Source: Impatiens glandulifera
Taxonomy: Eukaryota; Streptophyta; Magnoliopsida; Ericales; Balsaminaceae
Reading direction: 5' to 3'
Length of the DNA stretch: 64,000 nt
Assembly: GCF_907164915.1 (NCBI RefSeq)
Contig: NC_061864.1
Span: 1,350,389-1,414,388, forward strand
The notes beneath the pieces were generated by a model. The model was given only the letters and a program-made list of their open reading frames with translations. It was not told the origin of the DNA and did no database searches. Both the position numbers and the translations under genes were made by a program. Positions 12,721-24,689 of the stretch are shown here, piece by piece (within the stretch, counting starts at the first letter, position 1; each line of letters starts with the position of its first letter).

Positions 12721-13470
12721 TAACTCACTCAAGCCATGGTTTGAGCTGCAAGAACTTGACCACAAGCTGAAAAACAGAGAAAAAGGAATTCAAGTGAGCA
12801 TGGGATGGGATTAGTTGAGGATCACAATATGCAACACTCATAAAGTGAAATGAAACAGCAGCAATCATCAAAAGTTAAAGAAAATTAGCTCCTCAGTTGT
12901 CCCTTCAGCTCTACAACTAGCTTTATATACTATCAAGCTTCAGAAACTGGAACGATAACAATTCTATAGAAGAACATCATCACTGGAGCCATATAAATTT
13001 CAGATATGAATTCATACAAAGAGAAGGCCTTAATGAATGCTCTTCTTCTTCTTCTTCAGAATCAATGAAAATTTATTGAAAGGGTTAAAAGCTGCATCAT
13101 GTTTATTGAACAATTCATGAACTCAACAACCAAAGAACTGGGCAGACAGAAAATGAAGATTCTATCCGTATGAAATTATGTATTTCTAAGCATAATAAAT
13201 GCACAAGAAAAGTAATGTAAATGAGGTTTCTCTTTCAGACCATTCATACTAAGATAATTATGAAACAACAACAGACAATGAAGAAGACAGTATACAGAAG
13301 AAACAGAGTATCAAAAGGGTTTTTGGGAGACATTAATGTAAGGATCGAAGAGATTGACCGGTGAGAGCGAGCGAGCGAGCGAGCGACCTAACTAGTTCAT
13401 TGATGAACCTGATGATGTTTTATATCCGGCATAGAGAACCCGTTCCATGACCTAGCTAGTTATTTGTTTT
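12721..13470 (-). ncRNA. Candidate minus-strand spliced transcript of unknown nature
   Basis: On the minus strand a strong 3' splice site (pyrimidine run ending TTTTTCAG) lies at 12767-12769 and leads into a short exon-like block starting at 12766. About 680 bp upstream, next to a GCGA-repeat tract (13368-13385) that is unusually GC-rich for its surroundings, an 18-codon ATG frame runs 13448-13392 (MERVLYAGYK...SSMN). No family matches either part and no joining exon could be assigned. It could be a long noncoding RNA, the tail and 5' end of a small-protein gene, or chance. The type is only a placeholder. Confidence 0.2.
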
Positions 13471-13479
13471 AGGGTTTCA

Positions 13480-14201
13480 AAATTAATACTTTTTTCAGAA
13501 ATATATTTATTATTATTTTTTAGTCAAAAAGTTGAGAATATATATATATATATATAACGAGGAGTGGCAGAGGGGGAATTTGGTAAAGGAATTTGGCGAG
13601 GGAATAACTTGGCTTGTAAAATGTAAAAGTGGGAGGAAAGAGAGAAAATAGAGAAATTATTTAATTTTTTCAGCGAATAAGATTATGCTAAGTCAATCCC
13701 TCACCAAATTCTCTCACCTAATCATTTCTTTGTATATATATTTTTTATTTTATTTTTTTCTTGAAAATATCTATTATATTAATAATTCGGTGTTTAGTAT
13801 TTGATATTATTTAATTTATTAAAACATGTTAAATATTTTAATTAGTAATTTAAAAGGTCATGTAAATTAAAGTAATGAGAGTTATTAATGAAGTGAATTT
13901 TTTTTTTTTTTTTAATTAGTTGCCCCATGTAATCTCTATATCTTGAATTGATTTTTTAAACTATTTTATTTAATATAAGAAATTAACATAATTTAATAAT
14001 CATTTTATTCACTTCAATTTAAATAGCTAAAATATGTTTTAAATATTTATTTACAAAATTCTTATTTTAATAGTTAAATTTATATATCACTTTTTTATAC
14101 AGTTTAAGTGATAAAAGTTTGATATTTAAGATATCAAAATTTATGAATTTATTTTCTTCCTTCAAACAAATTAAATTAAAATTATATATTAGATAATGAT
14201 A

Positions 14202-14236
<35 letters not shown>

Positions 14237-15632
14237 AAGTAAACCATAATAATGATGAATTAATACTTAATTGATTTAATGTGTGAACATATTTTAAATT
14301 GATACCTATAATTGTACTTAAATATATATCAAATATGTTTAATTATCGGGATATTATATAAATTTAATTATATGTATATATAAATTTAATTTAGAAATAA
14401 CTCAATTTTTTTTAATAAAAATCCACTCATCTTTTCTCTTAGGCACAATTATAATCACAAGAGATATATTGTGAATTTAAAACACAATTATATATTATAA
14501 TACATTTCAATTGATAATTTATATCTGATATCAAAAAACGGTCATGTTTTGAACCAAAATAAATAAGGTGTGCATTGGCCGCAGAATGTCATTATTCATA
14601 TATAACATGCTATAGTAATTAAAATCTTTAAGCATTTACATAATAGACTAATACCTTTATTCATCATAAAAAATTTAAAACTTACATAAATTTTTTTTTT
14701 GTCATACTAACACCTTAAACCTTAGTTCAAAATAGACAATGACATATTACATTCTTACCAACAAAAAAACAAACAAACTATATTTTCATAATACACCCCC
14801 TATACATCTTTACTAATATTAGCATAGAAAAATAATCCATAGAACAAGTTTTATTTTATTATATTAGTCCAGTGTTATTAAAATCTCGAAATAATTCTTA
14901 AAATTTTAAGATTTTAGAAAAAAGAAGAAGTAAGAAATCTAATTTTAATTAAATTATTAAATAAGTAAATTCTTATAATTTTATTAATTTATAAATAATT
15001 TTGATTTTACATTAAAAATAGTAATCTATATTTATAAATTATTATTTATTTATTTAAATAAATAAATTAATATAATTATTTTTATAGTATTATTTACTTA
15101 TTATTATTTTTTAATTAATTTTATATTTAATTATATAAATATTTAAAATTAATTAGATATAAATAATAATAATAATATATAACTAATATTTTATAATTAA
15201 ACTTTTACTGTTTTAGTTTTAAATAAACTCTATATTTATATTTATAGACGATTTTACATGAACTCTTCCTTTTGAGAAACAAAATATTTGGTCAGATTTA
15301 TAAAATAATTATTTATAAAATTTTTAGTAGATTTTAAAACCTTTAAACTGACCTGTAGATTATAGAATAGTTATTAATAAAATTTTTAGTAAATTTTAAA
15401 ACTTTTAAACTGCCATGAGGAATTGCTGGGCCTGTCTTAGGGATTGATTGACTTATTTAGGACTGACCCTACATGTATTTACCCGAGTTCTTCCTCGTTT
15501 TTTTAACAAGAATTGGACCTAATTTATAAAACAGTTTAATTAATTATTTAATAGTATATTAATAAAAAATGTTATTATAATCTTTTTTTTTTGAACTAAT
15601 ATCAAACTATTTAATTGTAAACATTCGTAAAT

Positions 15633-15672
<40 letters not shown>

Positions 15673-17105
15673 AAAGACGAAATATTATTTTAATTTATTA
15701 TTAAAGTTCATAATCTAATTATTTAAATAATATGTTAACTAAGAACCACTTCAAGAGCTATTTGTATAAATCACTATGCAGAAAGTTTAATTTATTATAA
15801 TTATACTAAAATTTTGAATTTATTTTATAATTCTTTTGTTAAGATTTAAATTATTATTTTTTATTATTTTTTTGAGGTATTACATATTTTATCATGTATT
15901 TTAACGTAATATTATTAATTCTTAAATTTAATAATTGTATTTTTCCGGTAAAATCAAATAAACTTTCACATTGTGAGAGTTTTTACCTAATTAATTATTA
16001 AAAAATGCTAAGAAAAAAACTGAAATATGACTCTCGTCAAATCTTCCAATAATAAAATAAATCAAATGTTTAAAAAAACTAATAACTTTTGTATTAATTA
16101 AAAAATAACACAAATTTACACTAAAATTAACATAATTTTAATTAAGATGATGAGAATATTATATATTTTATAAAATCAATATTTTATTCACTTTTTCATA
16201 ACTTTTTTGAAATTTTAACCAAAAAATTTATATCTATATCCACTTAATTATTTCAAACAATCCAAATTATTTATAAGAGATTAAATATCACAAATCTCTC
16301 AATTAAAACATTTAAAACATTTAATGTCGTATATTCAATCTTCCAATAATAAATTCATAGTTAAATTTTTTAATGTAATATTTTTCTAAATTAAAGATAA
16401 AACTTATATTATTTACAATTATGTCATTCATTTGTTCTTTCATCACACAAAATAAATCAAAATTTTGTGACCCAAAAATCTTACACTAAAATATACATAT
16501 CTTATTTAAAATTTTGTCAACACACATGTTATAAAAATGTATAATAAAACACAATATAAATTCAAAGTTAAATTTCTGAGTAAGGTCCTTCTATTTTTAT
16601 AAATAAAAAAATAATTTTCATATTATTTACAATTATGTTATTCCCGTGTTCTTTTATCACATGAAATAAATAAAAATTTTGTGACCCAACAAAATTATAC
16701 TAAAATATACATATATCTTATTTAAAATATTATCAAAGAATCATGCATGCACATAAAATTGTCCCAATTTTATATAGTTCAAATATAATGGTGTAAGGAA
16801 AAACATGTAATTAATGGCGGTGTTTGTTTATTGACCGATATAAAATTGAAAAATATTTAAGGTGTTCTAATTATACATTCAAACGTCTTCAAACTTCAGA
16901 GCATCCTAAGGAAGAAGTAATAGTTGAGTTTATTGTAAATTTTATATTCTTTACTTATTATTTATTAATTGTATAATCATAAATATATGAATAAACTTAT
17001 ATGCAAAAAAGACACAAACAATAAAATATTAAATTTCGATAATAAAAATATATAAATTTACGCACTTAGATAACTGAAATGACAAAATTCATGTATAAAA
17101 GATTC

Positions 17106-17153
<48 letters not shown>

Positions 17154-17200
17154 TACTAAAAATATTTTAAGTTAAAATAAAATAATAATTTAGATGGATG

Positions 17201-17234
<34 letters not shown>

Positions 17235-18180
17235 AGAAAAATATCATTCTATTGTTTTTTTTAAACTCAAATCTAGCAATACAAACAAAATTTAATATTG
17301 CATTCTAATAACAATTAAATTAAATCTCATATTAATTCAAATTAAATTTTCTCTCATCTCTTGATCATATTGGTCATATCATCTATACATAAATTGCTTA
17401 AATTTATTTTCATATTACATTATTAATTCCTAAAATATAGTATTCATATATGATATTTATCATTGTCCATAATATTTTCCATGTCACAATTCATATAGTT
17501 AAAATAATGAAGAAAATACAAAATATTTTTTCTAAAAAAACTCTAGTCACAAAACTATTAAAAGAAACAAAATGAAACAAAAAAGAGCAACTACCAAGAT
17601 TTTCAACAAGTACATTAAAAGACATGCTAACAAAAATACAAACAACTCACATCACTGAAATCTTGCCAAAGACCCCAAAAAAGAGTAGAATTCAATCGTG
17701 ATACCAGATTATATTTAAAAAGTGAATACATTTTTTTTTTTTTTATATTTTATTATTATCCATGTGTTCTTAGTCAAATGTCTTAGGGATCTTTTTTAAA
17801 ATTTAAAGTCATCTAATAACATTAAAGATAAATTATAATTTCTTATGTGTGATATTTATTTTTTCAATAAAGAATTATGTTTTTTGAGTGTCATATCCAT
17901 GGGATGGGGGTAGGCGATGCTGTCTAGAGCTACCCCTCCCAAGAAGAGTTCTTTTAGGCCAATTATAATTTGCTAATAATAATACAAAACTATTAAATAT
18001 AATTTAAAATATTTTTTGTTTTTTTTTTGGGGTTTTTAAGTTACTACAAATTTTAAAATCGCTACGGTTGATATCCATAATATAATAAACAATCAATACT
18101 TTATTCTCTTCATTCATGTAAAGCAAGTTGTCAAAATTATGAAAATATTATGTTAATATATATGTGCTTAATTAAGTTTT
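13480..18180. other. Very AT-rich gene-free region
   Basis: No exon or RNA gene recognised. It holds (TA)n arrays at about 14204-14233, 15637-15669, 17110-17158 and 17202-17231; a roughly 62-bp direct duplication at 15290-15415 (units carrying AAAATTTTTAGTA and TTTAAACTG); and a diverged direct duplication of about 130 bp at 16390-16510 and 16600-16740 that shares TTTTGTGACCCAA and CTAAAATATACATAT. A related copy of the last sequence occurs near 22550-22675. Confidence 0.6.
17110..17231. repeat. Two (TA)n microsatellite arrays
   Basis: Pure TA runs of about 48 bp (17110-17158) and 30 bp (17202-17231), separated by 43 bp of AT-rich DNA. Confidence 0.9.
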
Positions 18181-18192
18181 CTCAATCAAGAA

Positions 18193-18204
18193 GTATATAT
18201 AAAA
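18193..18204 (+). promoter_or_regulatory. TATA box of the first PMEI gene
   Basis: TATATATAAAA about 55 bp before the ATG at 18255, a normal spacing for a gene with a very short leader. Confidence 0.55.
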
Positions 18205-18254
18205 TGGGTACGTAATTGGTAGAGAAAATAAAAGCCAACTATTAGATCGAAGAC

Positions 18255-18800
18255 ATGGGTTTCAATTTGGGTTATTCATTATTATTATGTTTATCTACCA
18301 TGCTACTTAGCATGACAACATTTACAAGTGCAAGCCTGAAAGCAAGCTCATTTGTCGTTCAAATTTGCGGCGAATCCCAAAACCCTTCTATGTGTAACAA
18401 AGTTTTGCACTCTAATCCTTGTTCAGACACATCCGATCTTAAAGATCTAGCCTACACATCGATCGGAGTAGCCCTATCGAATGCCAAACAATCCTTAGAC
18501 TATGTTTCTTATCTCGCTAAGAAGACTGCCGATCCAAAGCTCAAGGATAGGTACAAGACGTGTGCCGAGAACTACGACACGACTGTCGAAGACCTTAGCC
18601 AAAGCAATACATTCTTGGAAAAGGACGACATTTCGAGCTTTTGGACCTATGCATCATCAGCGTTTGGTGGGCCTGCCACGTGCAAAGACAGTTTTGAAGG
18701 AATGCCAGCCGCAACAGCCCAATTAAATGAAGTCAATAAAAAACTCACCTTACACACTCATATTGTGCTGACTATAGCAGCCAAGTTAGCTGGTCAATAA
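18255..18800 (+). CDS. PMEI: Pectin methylesterase inhibitor, tandem copy 1
   Basis: Intronless, 181 aa. A signal peptide of about 26 residues (hydrophobic LLLCLSTMLLSMTTFTSA) is followed by a four-helix PMEI domain. The N-terminal Cys pair is in VQICGESQNPSMC; the second pair is in TCAENY and ATCKDSFEG. DPKLKDRY and the closing KLAGQ fit the kiwifruit-type PMEI plan. PMEIs bind plant pectin methylesterases one-to-one in the apoplast; some relatives inhibit invertase instead, and sequence alone does not separate the two with certainty. Against copies 2 and 3 it lacks the extra Cys in LSQC (here LSQS) and gains one in NPC. It is the most diverged of the three tandem copies. Confidence 0.9.
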   Translation: MGFNLGYSLLLCLSTMLLSMTTFTSASLKASSFVVQICGESQNPSMCNKVLHSNPCSDTSDLKDLAYTSIGVALSNAKQSLDYVSYLAKKTADPKLKDRYKTCAENYDTTVEDLSQSNTFLEKDDISSFWTYASSAFGGPATCKDSFEGMPAATAQLNEVNKKLTLHTHIVLTIAAKLAGQ

Positions 18801-19219
18801 TTATATTATTTTGTTGCAAATAAAATTTTAACAATAAGAAAATATATGAACTTTCGGATTTTATTTATTTATTATATATATATATATATTGGTTTGTAAA
18901 AGATATTACTTTATTTACTATTACAAATAAACTTGAGCTTTTGGAAAATAATATTCTTATCATATAAATATATTATCTATTACCTTTCTTTTCAAACTCT
19001 AGTAATACTTTTTTTCCTGCTTTTAGTTAACTTATATTTATGAATATTAATACTATAAATTAATTTAAATTAAATATTTCTAATTTAATTATTAAACTAA
19101 ATGTTAAGAAAAAGTTAAGCATTTCTAATTTAATTATTAAACTAAATGTTAACAATTTTTTTATTAATTAATTAAATAAAATATTGTCATAAACTTAATT
19201 TAATATATATATATATAAT
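18801..19219. other. Downstream DNA of PMEI copy 1
   Basis: AT-rich. A sequence containing TTTCTAATTTAATTATTAAACTAAATGTTAA occurs twice at about 19076-19108 and 19120-19152. Nothing else was recognised. Confidence 0.5.
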
Positions 19220-20248
19220 GAGTAATGATAGGGGAGTTAAAGATTTGTCGAAACTGATGTGAAAGGCTGACTAGGCATGATAACTCAACATTTCAAATGT
19301 TTATTTATTTTTCTTCTGTTCATTAATAATTTCTCTCACTTCTCTTTATTAATTATTTATTTTTTTATCTTTTCAATCTTTATTAATAATTTATTTATAT
19401 TATTAATTTGTAAATATATATTTATATATTTTATTATTTAATTTATTTATAAAATTTAAAATAATAATAGAGACAATAATAAATTAAGTAAAAAATAACA
19501 AAATATATATTTTTAAATATATATTATATTTGATAAATATATATTTAAGAGAATAAAAAATTAAATATAAAAATTCTTAATTTTTTAATTAATTATTTCT
19601 CTTCTCTATTAATATATATATATATTAATAATTTATTTATTAATTTTTAAAATGAGTTATAATTTAAAATAAATATAACTCAAACTATGATAAATGATAA
19701 GAAGAAAGAATATATAACCTTTTGAGTTAATTAATTAAGTTTATAATACAATTCACAAGAAAATAAAATATAAAAAAGATTAAAGAGAGAAAAAAAGGAA
19801 AAACAACTACTAAAGAGTTTAAGTAAAAAAATAATATAATTTTAAAAATTATATATTTATTTATTTTCCTTATTATAACTCATTTTAAAAACAAATAAAT
19901 ATATAAATTATATATAGAGAGGACAAAAATAATTAATTTTTTTAAAAAATAAGATTTTATATTTAATTTTTTATTATTTTAATTTATCAAATATAATATA
20001 TATTTTTTTATTTGATTTGTTATTGTCCCTGTTATTATTATTATAAATTTCTTATAAATAAAATATATAAATATATATTTACAAATTAACTATAAAAATA
20101 AATTATTAATGAAGATCGAAAAAATGATAAAAAATAAATGATTAATAAAGAGAAAGAGAATAATTAGTCATCATGCCTACAGCATTCCACATCATTTAAC
20201 TATTTAACTGAATATTAACGACAAATCTTTCGTTCCCTATCATTACTC
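19220..20248. mobile_element. Foldback (long inverted-repeat) element, non-autonomous DNA transposon-like
   Basis: The ends are inverted copies: GAGTAATGATAGGGG at 19220 and its complement CCCTATCATTACTC ending at 20248, followed inward on both sides by AAAGATTTGTCG and GGCATGAT-type blocks. The similarity continues inward, so that nearly the whole 1-kb element is a large imperfect palindrome centred near 19735 (arms of roughly 450-500 bp). No transposase frame is present. No clear target-site duplication could be seen. It separates PMEI copies 1 and 2. Confidence 0.7.
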
Positions 20249-21074
20249 TCTCTTAAAATATATTATTAGGATTTATATTTATTATTGTTCATTATATTTA
20301 CCATCTAGCAATTCATATAGTTAAATTATGAAGAAAATATCAAATATTTTGTTGTAAAAAATGTTCATTTGATTCTAATAAAGAAAAAGAGATTTTTCAA
20401 AATAAAACAAAAAATGAAAATCTCTTCAAATAATAAATAAATAAAAAGCACATTCAAGAATTCCAATAAAAACATGAAAACAAAACCTGCAACCAAATAA
20501 AAATACAAACAAACATATATCATTTAATAATGCCAACATTTTAAATAACACGTACTATGTAAGAGTTAAATAAAAATTGTCTAACAAAAGTGATTAAATA
20601 TCCAAATTCAACCAAATAGAACTCATTTATCAAGTGAGACATTATATTTCAAATTCGAATAAAATATTTGTAATTATTAATAATGTATGCTTAGTCTAAT
20701 TCATTATTGGGTCGTTTTTACAATTTTGTTTGAAATCTGTTTTTATCTCAAATGTGCATGGATATTTATGTCAGTGTGATCTTAACTATTTATTTATTTT
20801 TATAACTTTGCAGGTTAGTGTTGTATATTTTTTCACGGTATTTATTTATGTTAATTTTACTAAAAAAAAAATTTATTAAATGACATTTTTTATTAAAAAA
20901 CATAAGTTATCAACCCATATATATATAACGTCTAAAATAGGTGGTTGTCAATCAAAACTTCTTAAATAGTAATAATTCAAATCATTTAATAGTATTAAAA
21001 AATTGTTATATATGGTAAATTATTATTCTTTCAATAAATTAGTAACATTTTCATAATTTAAAAAATGGTCAAAG

Positions 21075-21078
<4 letters not shown>

Positions 21079-21162
<84 letters not shown>
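21079..21162. repeat. (TA)n array, 84 bp, in the promoter of PMEI copy 2
   Basis: Uninterrupted TA dinucleotides. The matching point upstream of copy 3 (about 25690-25705) has only a few TA units, so the array expanded after duplication. Confidence 0.95.
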
Positions 21163-21165
<3 letters not shown>

Positions 21166-21380
21166 GAAAGTCACCAAAATCATTGAAATATTACCTTTAT
21201 ATGAGCTTAAATTTTCATATTAAGAAAATAAATAAAATATTCATATTAAGAAAATAAATAAAATATTCATATTAAGAAAATAAATAAAATTTTCATATTA
21301 AGAAAATAAATAAATATTCATATTAAGCAAGTTACCAAAATCATTGAAAGATTACCTTTATATGGGTTTAAATTTTCTCA
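21166..21380. repeat. 26-bp tandem repeats inside a duplicated promoter block, PMEI copy 2
   Basis: Four to five units of about 26 bp beginning TTCATATTAAGAAAATAAAT start at 21214, 21240, 21266, 21292 and 21317. They are flanked by two copies of a block with CACCAAAATCATTGAAA and ATTACCTTTATATG (21171-21203 and 21334-21366). Copy 3 has one such block only, so about 160 bp was gained here immediately upstream of the TATA box. Confidence 0.8.
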
Positions 21381-21389
21381 ATTAAGAAC

Positions 21390-21396
21390 TATAAAA
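21390..21396 (+). promoter_or_regulatory. TATA box of PMEI copy 2
   Basis: TATAAAA in CTATAAAAAGAGG, 48 bp before the ATG. The same motif and spacing occur at 25781-25787 before copy 3. Confidence 0.65.
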
Positions 21397-21437
21397 AGAG
21401 GTCATTGGTATTGGAAAAAAAAACAATAAGAAGATAT

Positions 21438-21977
21438 ATGGCTATTTCTCCCTCTTTCAATATGAGTTGTTATTTGTTATGTGTATCTATCATCTTATTT
21501 AGCCTCTCATTAACAAGTGCAAGCTCATTAGTCTCCAAAGTTTGCGGCATAACCCAAAACCCTTCCCAATGTAACCATGTTTTGGGCTCTAATCCTCGGG
21601 CAGCCGAAGCAGATATTAAGGGTCTGGGCTACATATCGATCGACATAGCCTTGTCCAATGCCAAACATTCATTCGGCTATGTTTCTTCTCTAGTCAAGAC
21701 GACTACAGATCCAACGCTCGAGGGCAGGTATGATACGTGTGCAGAGAACTATGACGACACTGTGGACAGACTTAGCCAATGCAAGACGTTCTTGGACAAT
21801 GGCGACATTTCGAGCTTTCAGACCTATGCCTCTGCCGCTTTTACTAATATCGACACATGCGTAGACAGCTTTGAAGGCCCTCCGGCTGCACCGGCTAAAC
21901 TAGACGTGGTCAATAAAAAGGCTTCGGGACTCATTGGTATTGTTTTAGCTGTAGGAGCCCTCTTGGATGGCCAATAA
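21438..21977 (+). CDS. PMEI: Pectin methylesterase inhibitor, tandem copy 2
   Basis: Intronless, 179 aa. I start at the ATG of MAISPSFNMSCYLL because it matches copy 3 and sits 48 bp after a TATA box; the frame is open further upstream only through a non-ATG codon. The N-terminal signal peptide ends near LTSASS. The PMEI domain has the Cys pair in KVCGITQNPSQC and the later pair in TCAENYDDTV and DTCVDSFEGPP, plus an extra Cys in LSQCKTFL. It is very close to copy 3 and also strongly like kiwifruit PMEI (SIDIALSNAK, DSFEGPP). It should act in the cell wall by blocking pectin methylesterase and so keep pectin methylated. Invertase inhibition is the alternative. Confidence 0.92.
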   Translation: MAISPSFNMSCYLLCVSIILFSLSLTSASSLVSKVCGITQNPSQCNHVLGSNPRAAEADIKGLGYISIDIALSNAKHSFGYVSSLVKTTTDPTLEGRYDTCAENYDDTVDRLSQCKTFLDNGDISSFQTYASAAFTNIDTCVDSFEGPPAAPAKLDVVNKKASGLIGIVLAVGALLDGQ

Positions 21978-22933
21978 CTATATATTATTTTTATTTTGCT
22001 CAAGAATCTATATATATATTAATGGAATGGGAAAATATGAGTCTGCATCAGGTAAACTTTGGACACCAATTATGAGTTTGTTTTTATGCTTGCACCTTGT
22101 AAATGAGAGGCCAAATAGAATGATATATAGATCAACATACAGAAAAAAAAAAAGAACCCAAATTGAAAGAGAGTTGACCACAACTTCTTATTTATTTGTT
22201 TTTCTTTTCTTTATCAATGACATTTTTTATAGTTCTTGATTGAGCAAATTTAAGCCCGTATCAAGGTAATCATTCCATAATTTTGAGAATTTGCTTAATA
22301 CGAAGATATTATATATACATGTCATAAACTTAACATTTATAATTGTTAGATAATTATGGTAAAAGATAAATATTTATTAAGAAGATGATAATGATAAAGA
22401 CAATGACGATGAAAATTAAGAATATAACATGAATTTGATTAATCCTTATAACGCAAGAATATTACAATAATTAACTTTTGAGATTAGAAAAATATTATAC
22501 ATTTATATATAAAATAAAGAGAAAAAGTTTCTGGATCTCATTGATAACAAATAGTTTATATTATTTATAATTATGTCATTGCTTTATTTTTTTTATCATA
22601 CAACATAACTTATATATTTTGTTCTGATGCAAATATAAAAATAAAATATTAAAATATACACATTATTAATATTGTAGTTACACGATTACAAGTGAAATAA
22701 AATGGTATGATAAAATTGTCATAATATATATTGAGAGCAATATATATTCTACTGAACAAGTAGTGTATTCTACAAATAAATATTTTCTTTCCAACTAACA
22801 CATGAACAAATATAAGAAATTTGTTTGAAATCATGTTAAATTGGATTAAATTTGAGTTTAAACGGATAAATATTATTAAATTTATTAATATACATATAAT
22901 TAAAATATATTTTAAAACATTATTTTATTTTAA

Positions 22934-23238
22934 TTAATATCCAAATAAAATATTCAAAAATAAATAAATATATTTCTTTTACCCAAATTTAAATACAATT
23001 TCAAATCTAAACGTTTCTAAATATATTATTTCAATTAAGTTAATATCCAAATAAAATATTCAAAAATAAATAAATAATTTTCTTTTACCCAAATTTAAAT
23101 ACAATTCCAAATCTAAACGTTTCTAAATAGATTATTTCAATTAAGTTAATATCTAAATAAAATATTCAAAATTAAATAAATATTTTTCTTTTACCCAAAT
23201 TTAAATACAATTCCAAATCTAAACGTTTCTAAATTGGG
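22934..23238. repeat. Three-copy 106-bp tandem repeat
   Basis: Units beginning TTAATATCCAAATAAAATAT start at 22934, 23040 and 23146, exactly 106 bp apart. Each contains TTTTACCCAAATTTAAATAC and CAAATCTAAACGTTTCTAAA. Units differ at only a few bases, so the amplification is fairly recent. No coding potential. Confidence 0.9.
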
Positions 23239-23478
23239 AGAATAAGATTTCAGAATATTTTTTTTTTCTTTTGATATTTAAAAATATATTATAATTTCAT
23301 ATATAAAGTATTAGGCAAATTACAAAATACGGCTTTCTCTAATTATTTTGATAACTTACTTTTAGCCTTAAATTATTTTAAAAAAAAAAATTACTCTTCA
23401 AACTTTTAGAAAGATCAATCATAGTCATTCCGTCAATTTTTTAATTTTTTTATTATTATTTTTTTTAAAGATAACATT

Positions 23479-24030
23479 TAAACTTAAAATATTATTTTTT
23501 TATATAAATCTTTAATCATCCTTTTTTATATTTATATATATAAATATTAAATCTCTTATATATATATATCCTTTATCACTTATTTTTATATTTATATAAT
23601 TATTAAATCTATTTTGTATATAGATAATATATATATATATATTATTTATTTTTATTTATACATATCTATATCTATATAAAACAAAATTTAAAAATAATTT
23701 ATATAATATATATTTTTAAAAATAATTTAAAGGTTAAAAGTAAGTGAGTAGTTTAAAGTTCACCATTAATTTTAACCTTTAAATTATTTTTAAAAATATT
23801 ATATATAAAAATTATTTTAAAACATTTTTATAGATATGGATATGTATAAATACAAATAAATAATATATATATATATATTATTAATATATAAAAGAGATTT
23901 TAATAATTATATAAATAATAATAAATGATATATATATATATATAATATATTATATATAAAAATGAATAATAAAAGATATATATAAAACAATGATTAAAGA
24001 TAATATATGAAAAATAACATTTTAAGCTTA
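23479..24030. mobile_element. AT-rich foldback element
   Basis: The left arm from 23479 (TAAACTTAAAATATTATTTT) is the imperfect complement of the right arm ending at 24030 (AAAATAACATTTTAAGCTTA). Matching runs inward through TCTTTAATCAT and ATTTATACATATC to the centre, where AATTTAAAGGTTAAAA (about 23723) faces TTTTAACCTTTAAATT (about 23773). The arms are about 250 bp. No transposase and no certain target duplication. It may be a degenerate MITE or a palindrome formed by inverted duplication. Confidence 0.6.
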
Positions 24031-24689
24031 CGTTCTTTCATACCCAAAATTGGATAATTAGGAGGATCCTATCCTACGAAGGTAAGGCCTTTCACTTCAA
24101 AAAGGGGTTAGAGTGGGGAAATGTGGTGATTCATATTTTTCGTGTCTACTCAAAAGTTTCATGTTGAAATTGAGGGTAACAATTATCTGATCCTTTGAAT
24201 TGTTCGAATTTTTTAAAGGATTTTTATAGTATTAAAGATCTTATCGAAAACTTACGGCAGCTTGCGGTGGTTATGTTTAACAAAAAAAAAAAAAAAAAAA
24301 AAGCCTAAAAGACTATCGATGACCTTTGTGACGATTTGTTTTAAAAATTAATTTAAGAGCTTAAAGTAAGCTATCGAAATAATTATAACTTACTCAGATA
24401 ATTTGTCCTTGTAAGCATAATTGTAATATCCTAACATACTTGACTTAAAATTAATCTTAAAATGTAAATGAGTACTCTAAATAAAATTTATTAATAGTTT
24501 CAAATTCGAATTTTATTAATAAAGTTCTAATTTAAATGGGCAGATAATAAACCCGTACTATAAAAAAAACATTTAATAATGGTTTCAAATAACAATTAAA
24601 TTAGATTATTAATACACAATTGTTAAATTTGCTTTCTATATTGCTTAAATTTCTCTCAAATGTAGGAAATCATACTATTTCCCAAAATA

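Larger units (their letters stand above)
20280..21437 (+). repeat. Upstream block shared between PMEI copies 2 and 3
   Basis: This region corresponds to 24690-25832 upstream of copy 3, e.g. CAATTCATATAGTTAAA at 20310 and 24740, TGTGATCTTAACTATTTATT at 20776 and 25420, and the TATA region. A weaker version lies upstream of copy 1 (17450 onwards). The copies therefore came from segmental tandem duplications that took in the promoter, not from gene retroposition. Copy 2 has extra tandem repeats in its promoter, annotated separately. Confidence 0.75.

Noticed and set aside
13085..13105. miR172-like GCTGCATCATG string
   Set aside because: Only about ten bases agree with the star strand and no complementary mature sequence lies nearby.
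21405..21437. Upstream extension of PMEI copy 2
   Set aside because: The extension needs a non-ATG start and lies within the probable leader; copy 3 starts at the matching ATG.
22934..23238. CRISPR-like array
   Set aside because: Units are contiguous 106-bp tandem repeats without spacers in plant nuclear DNA.
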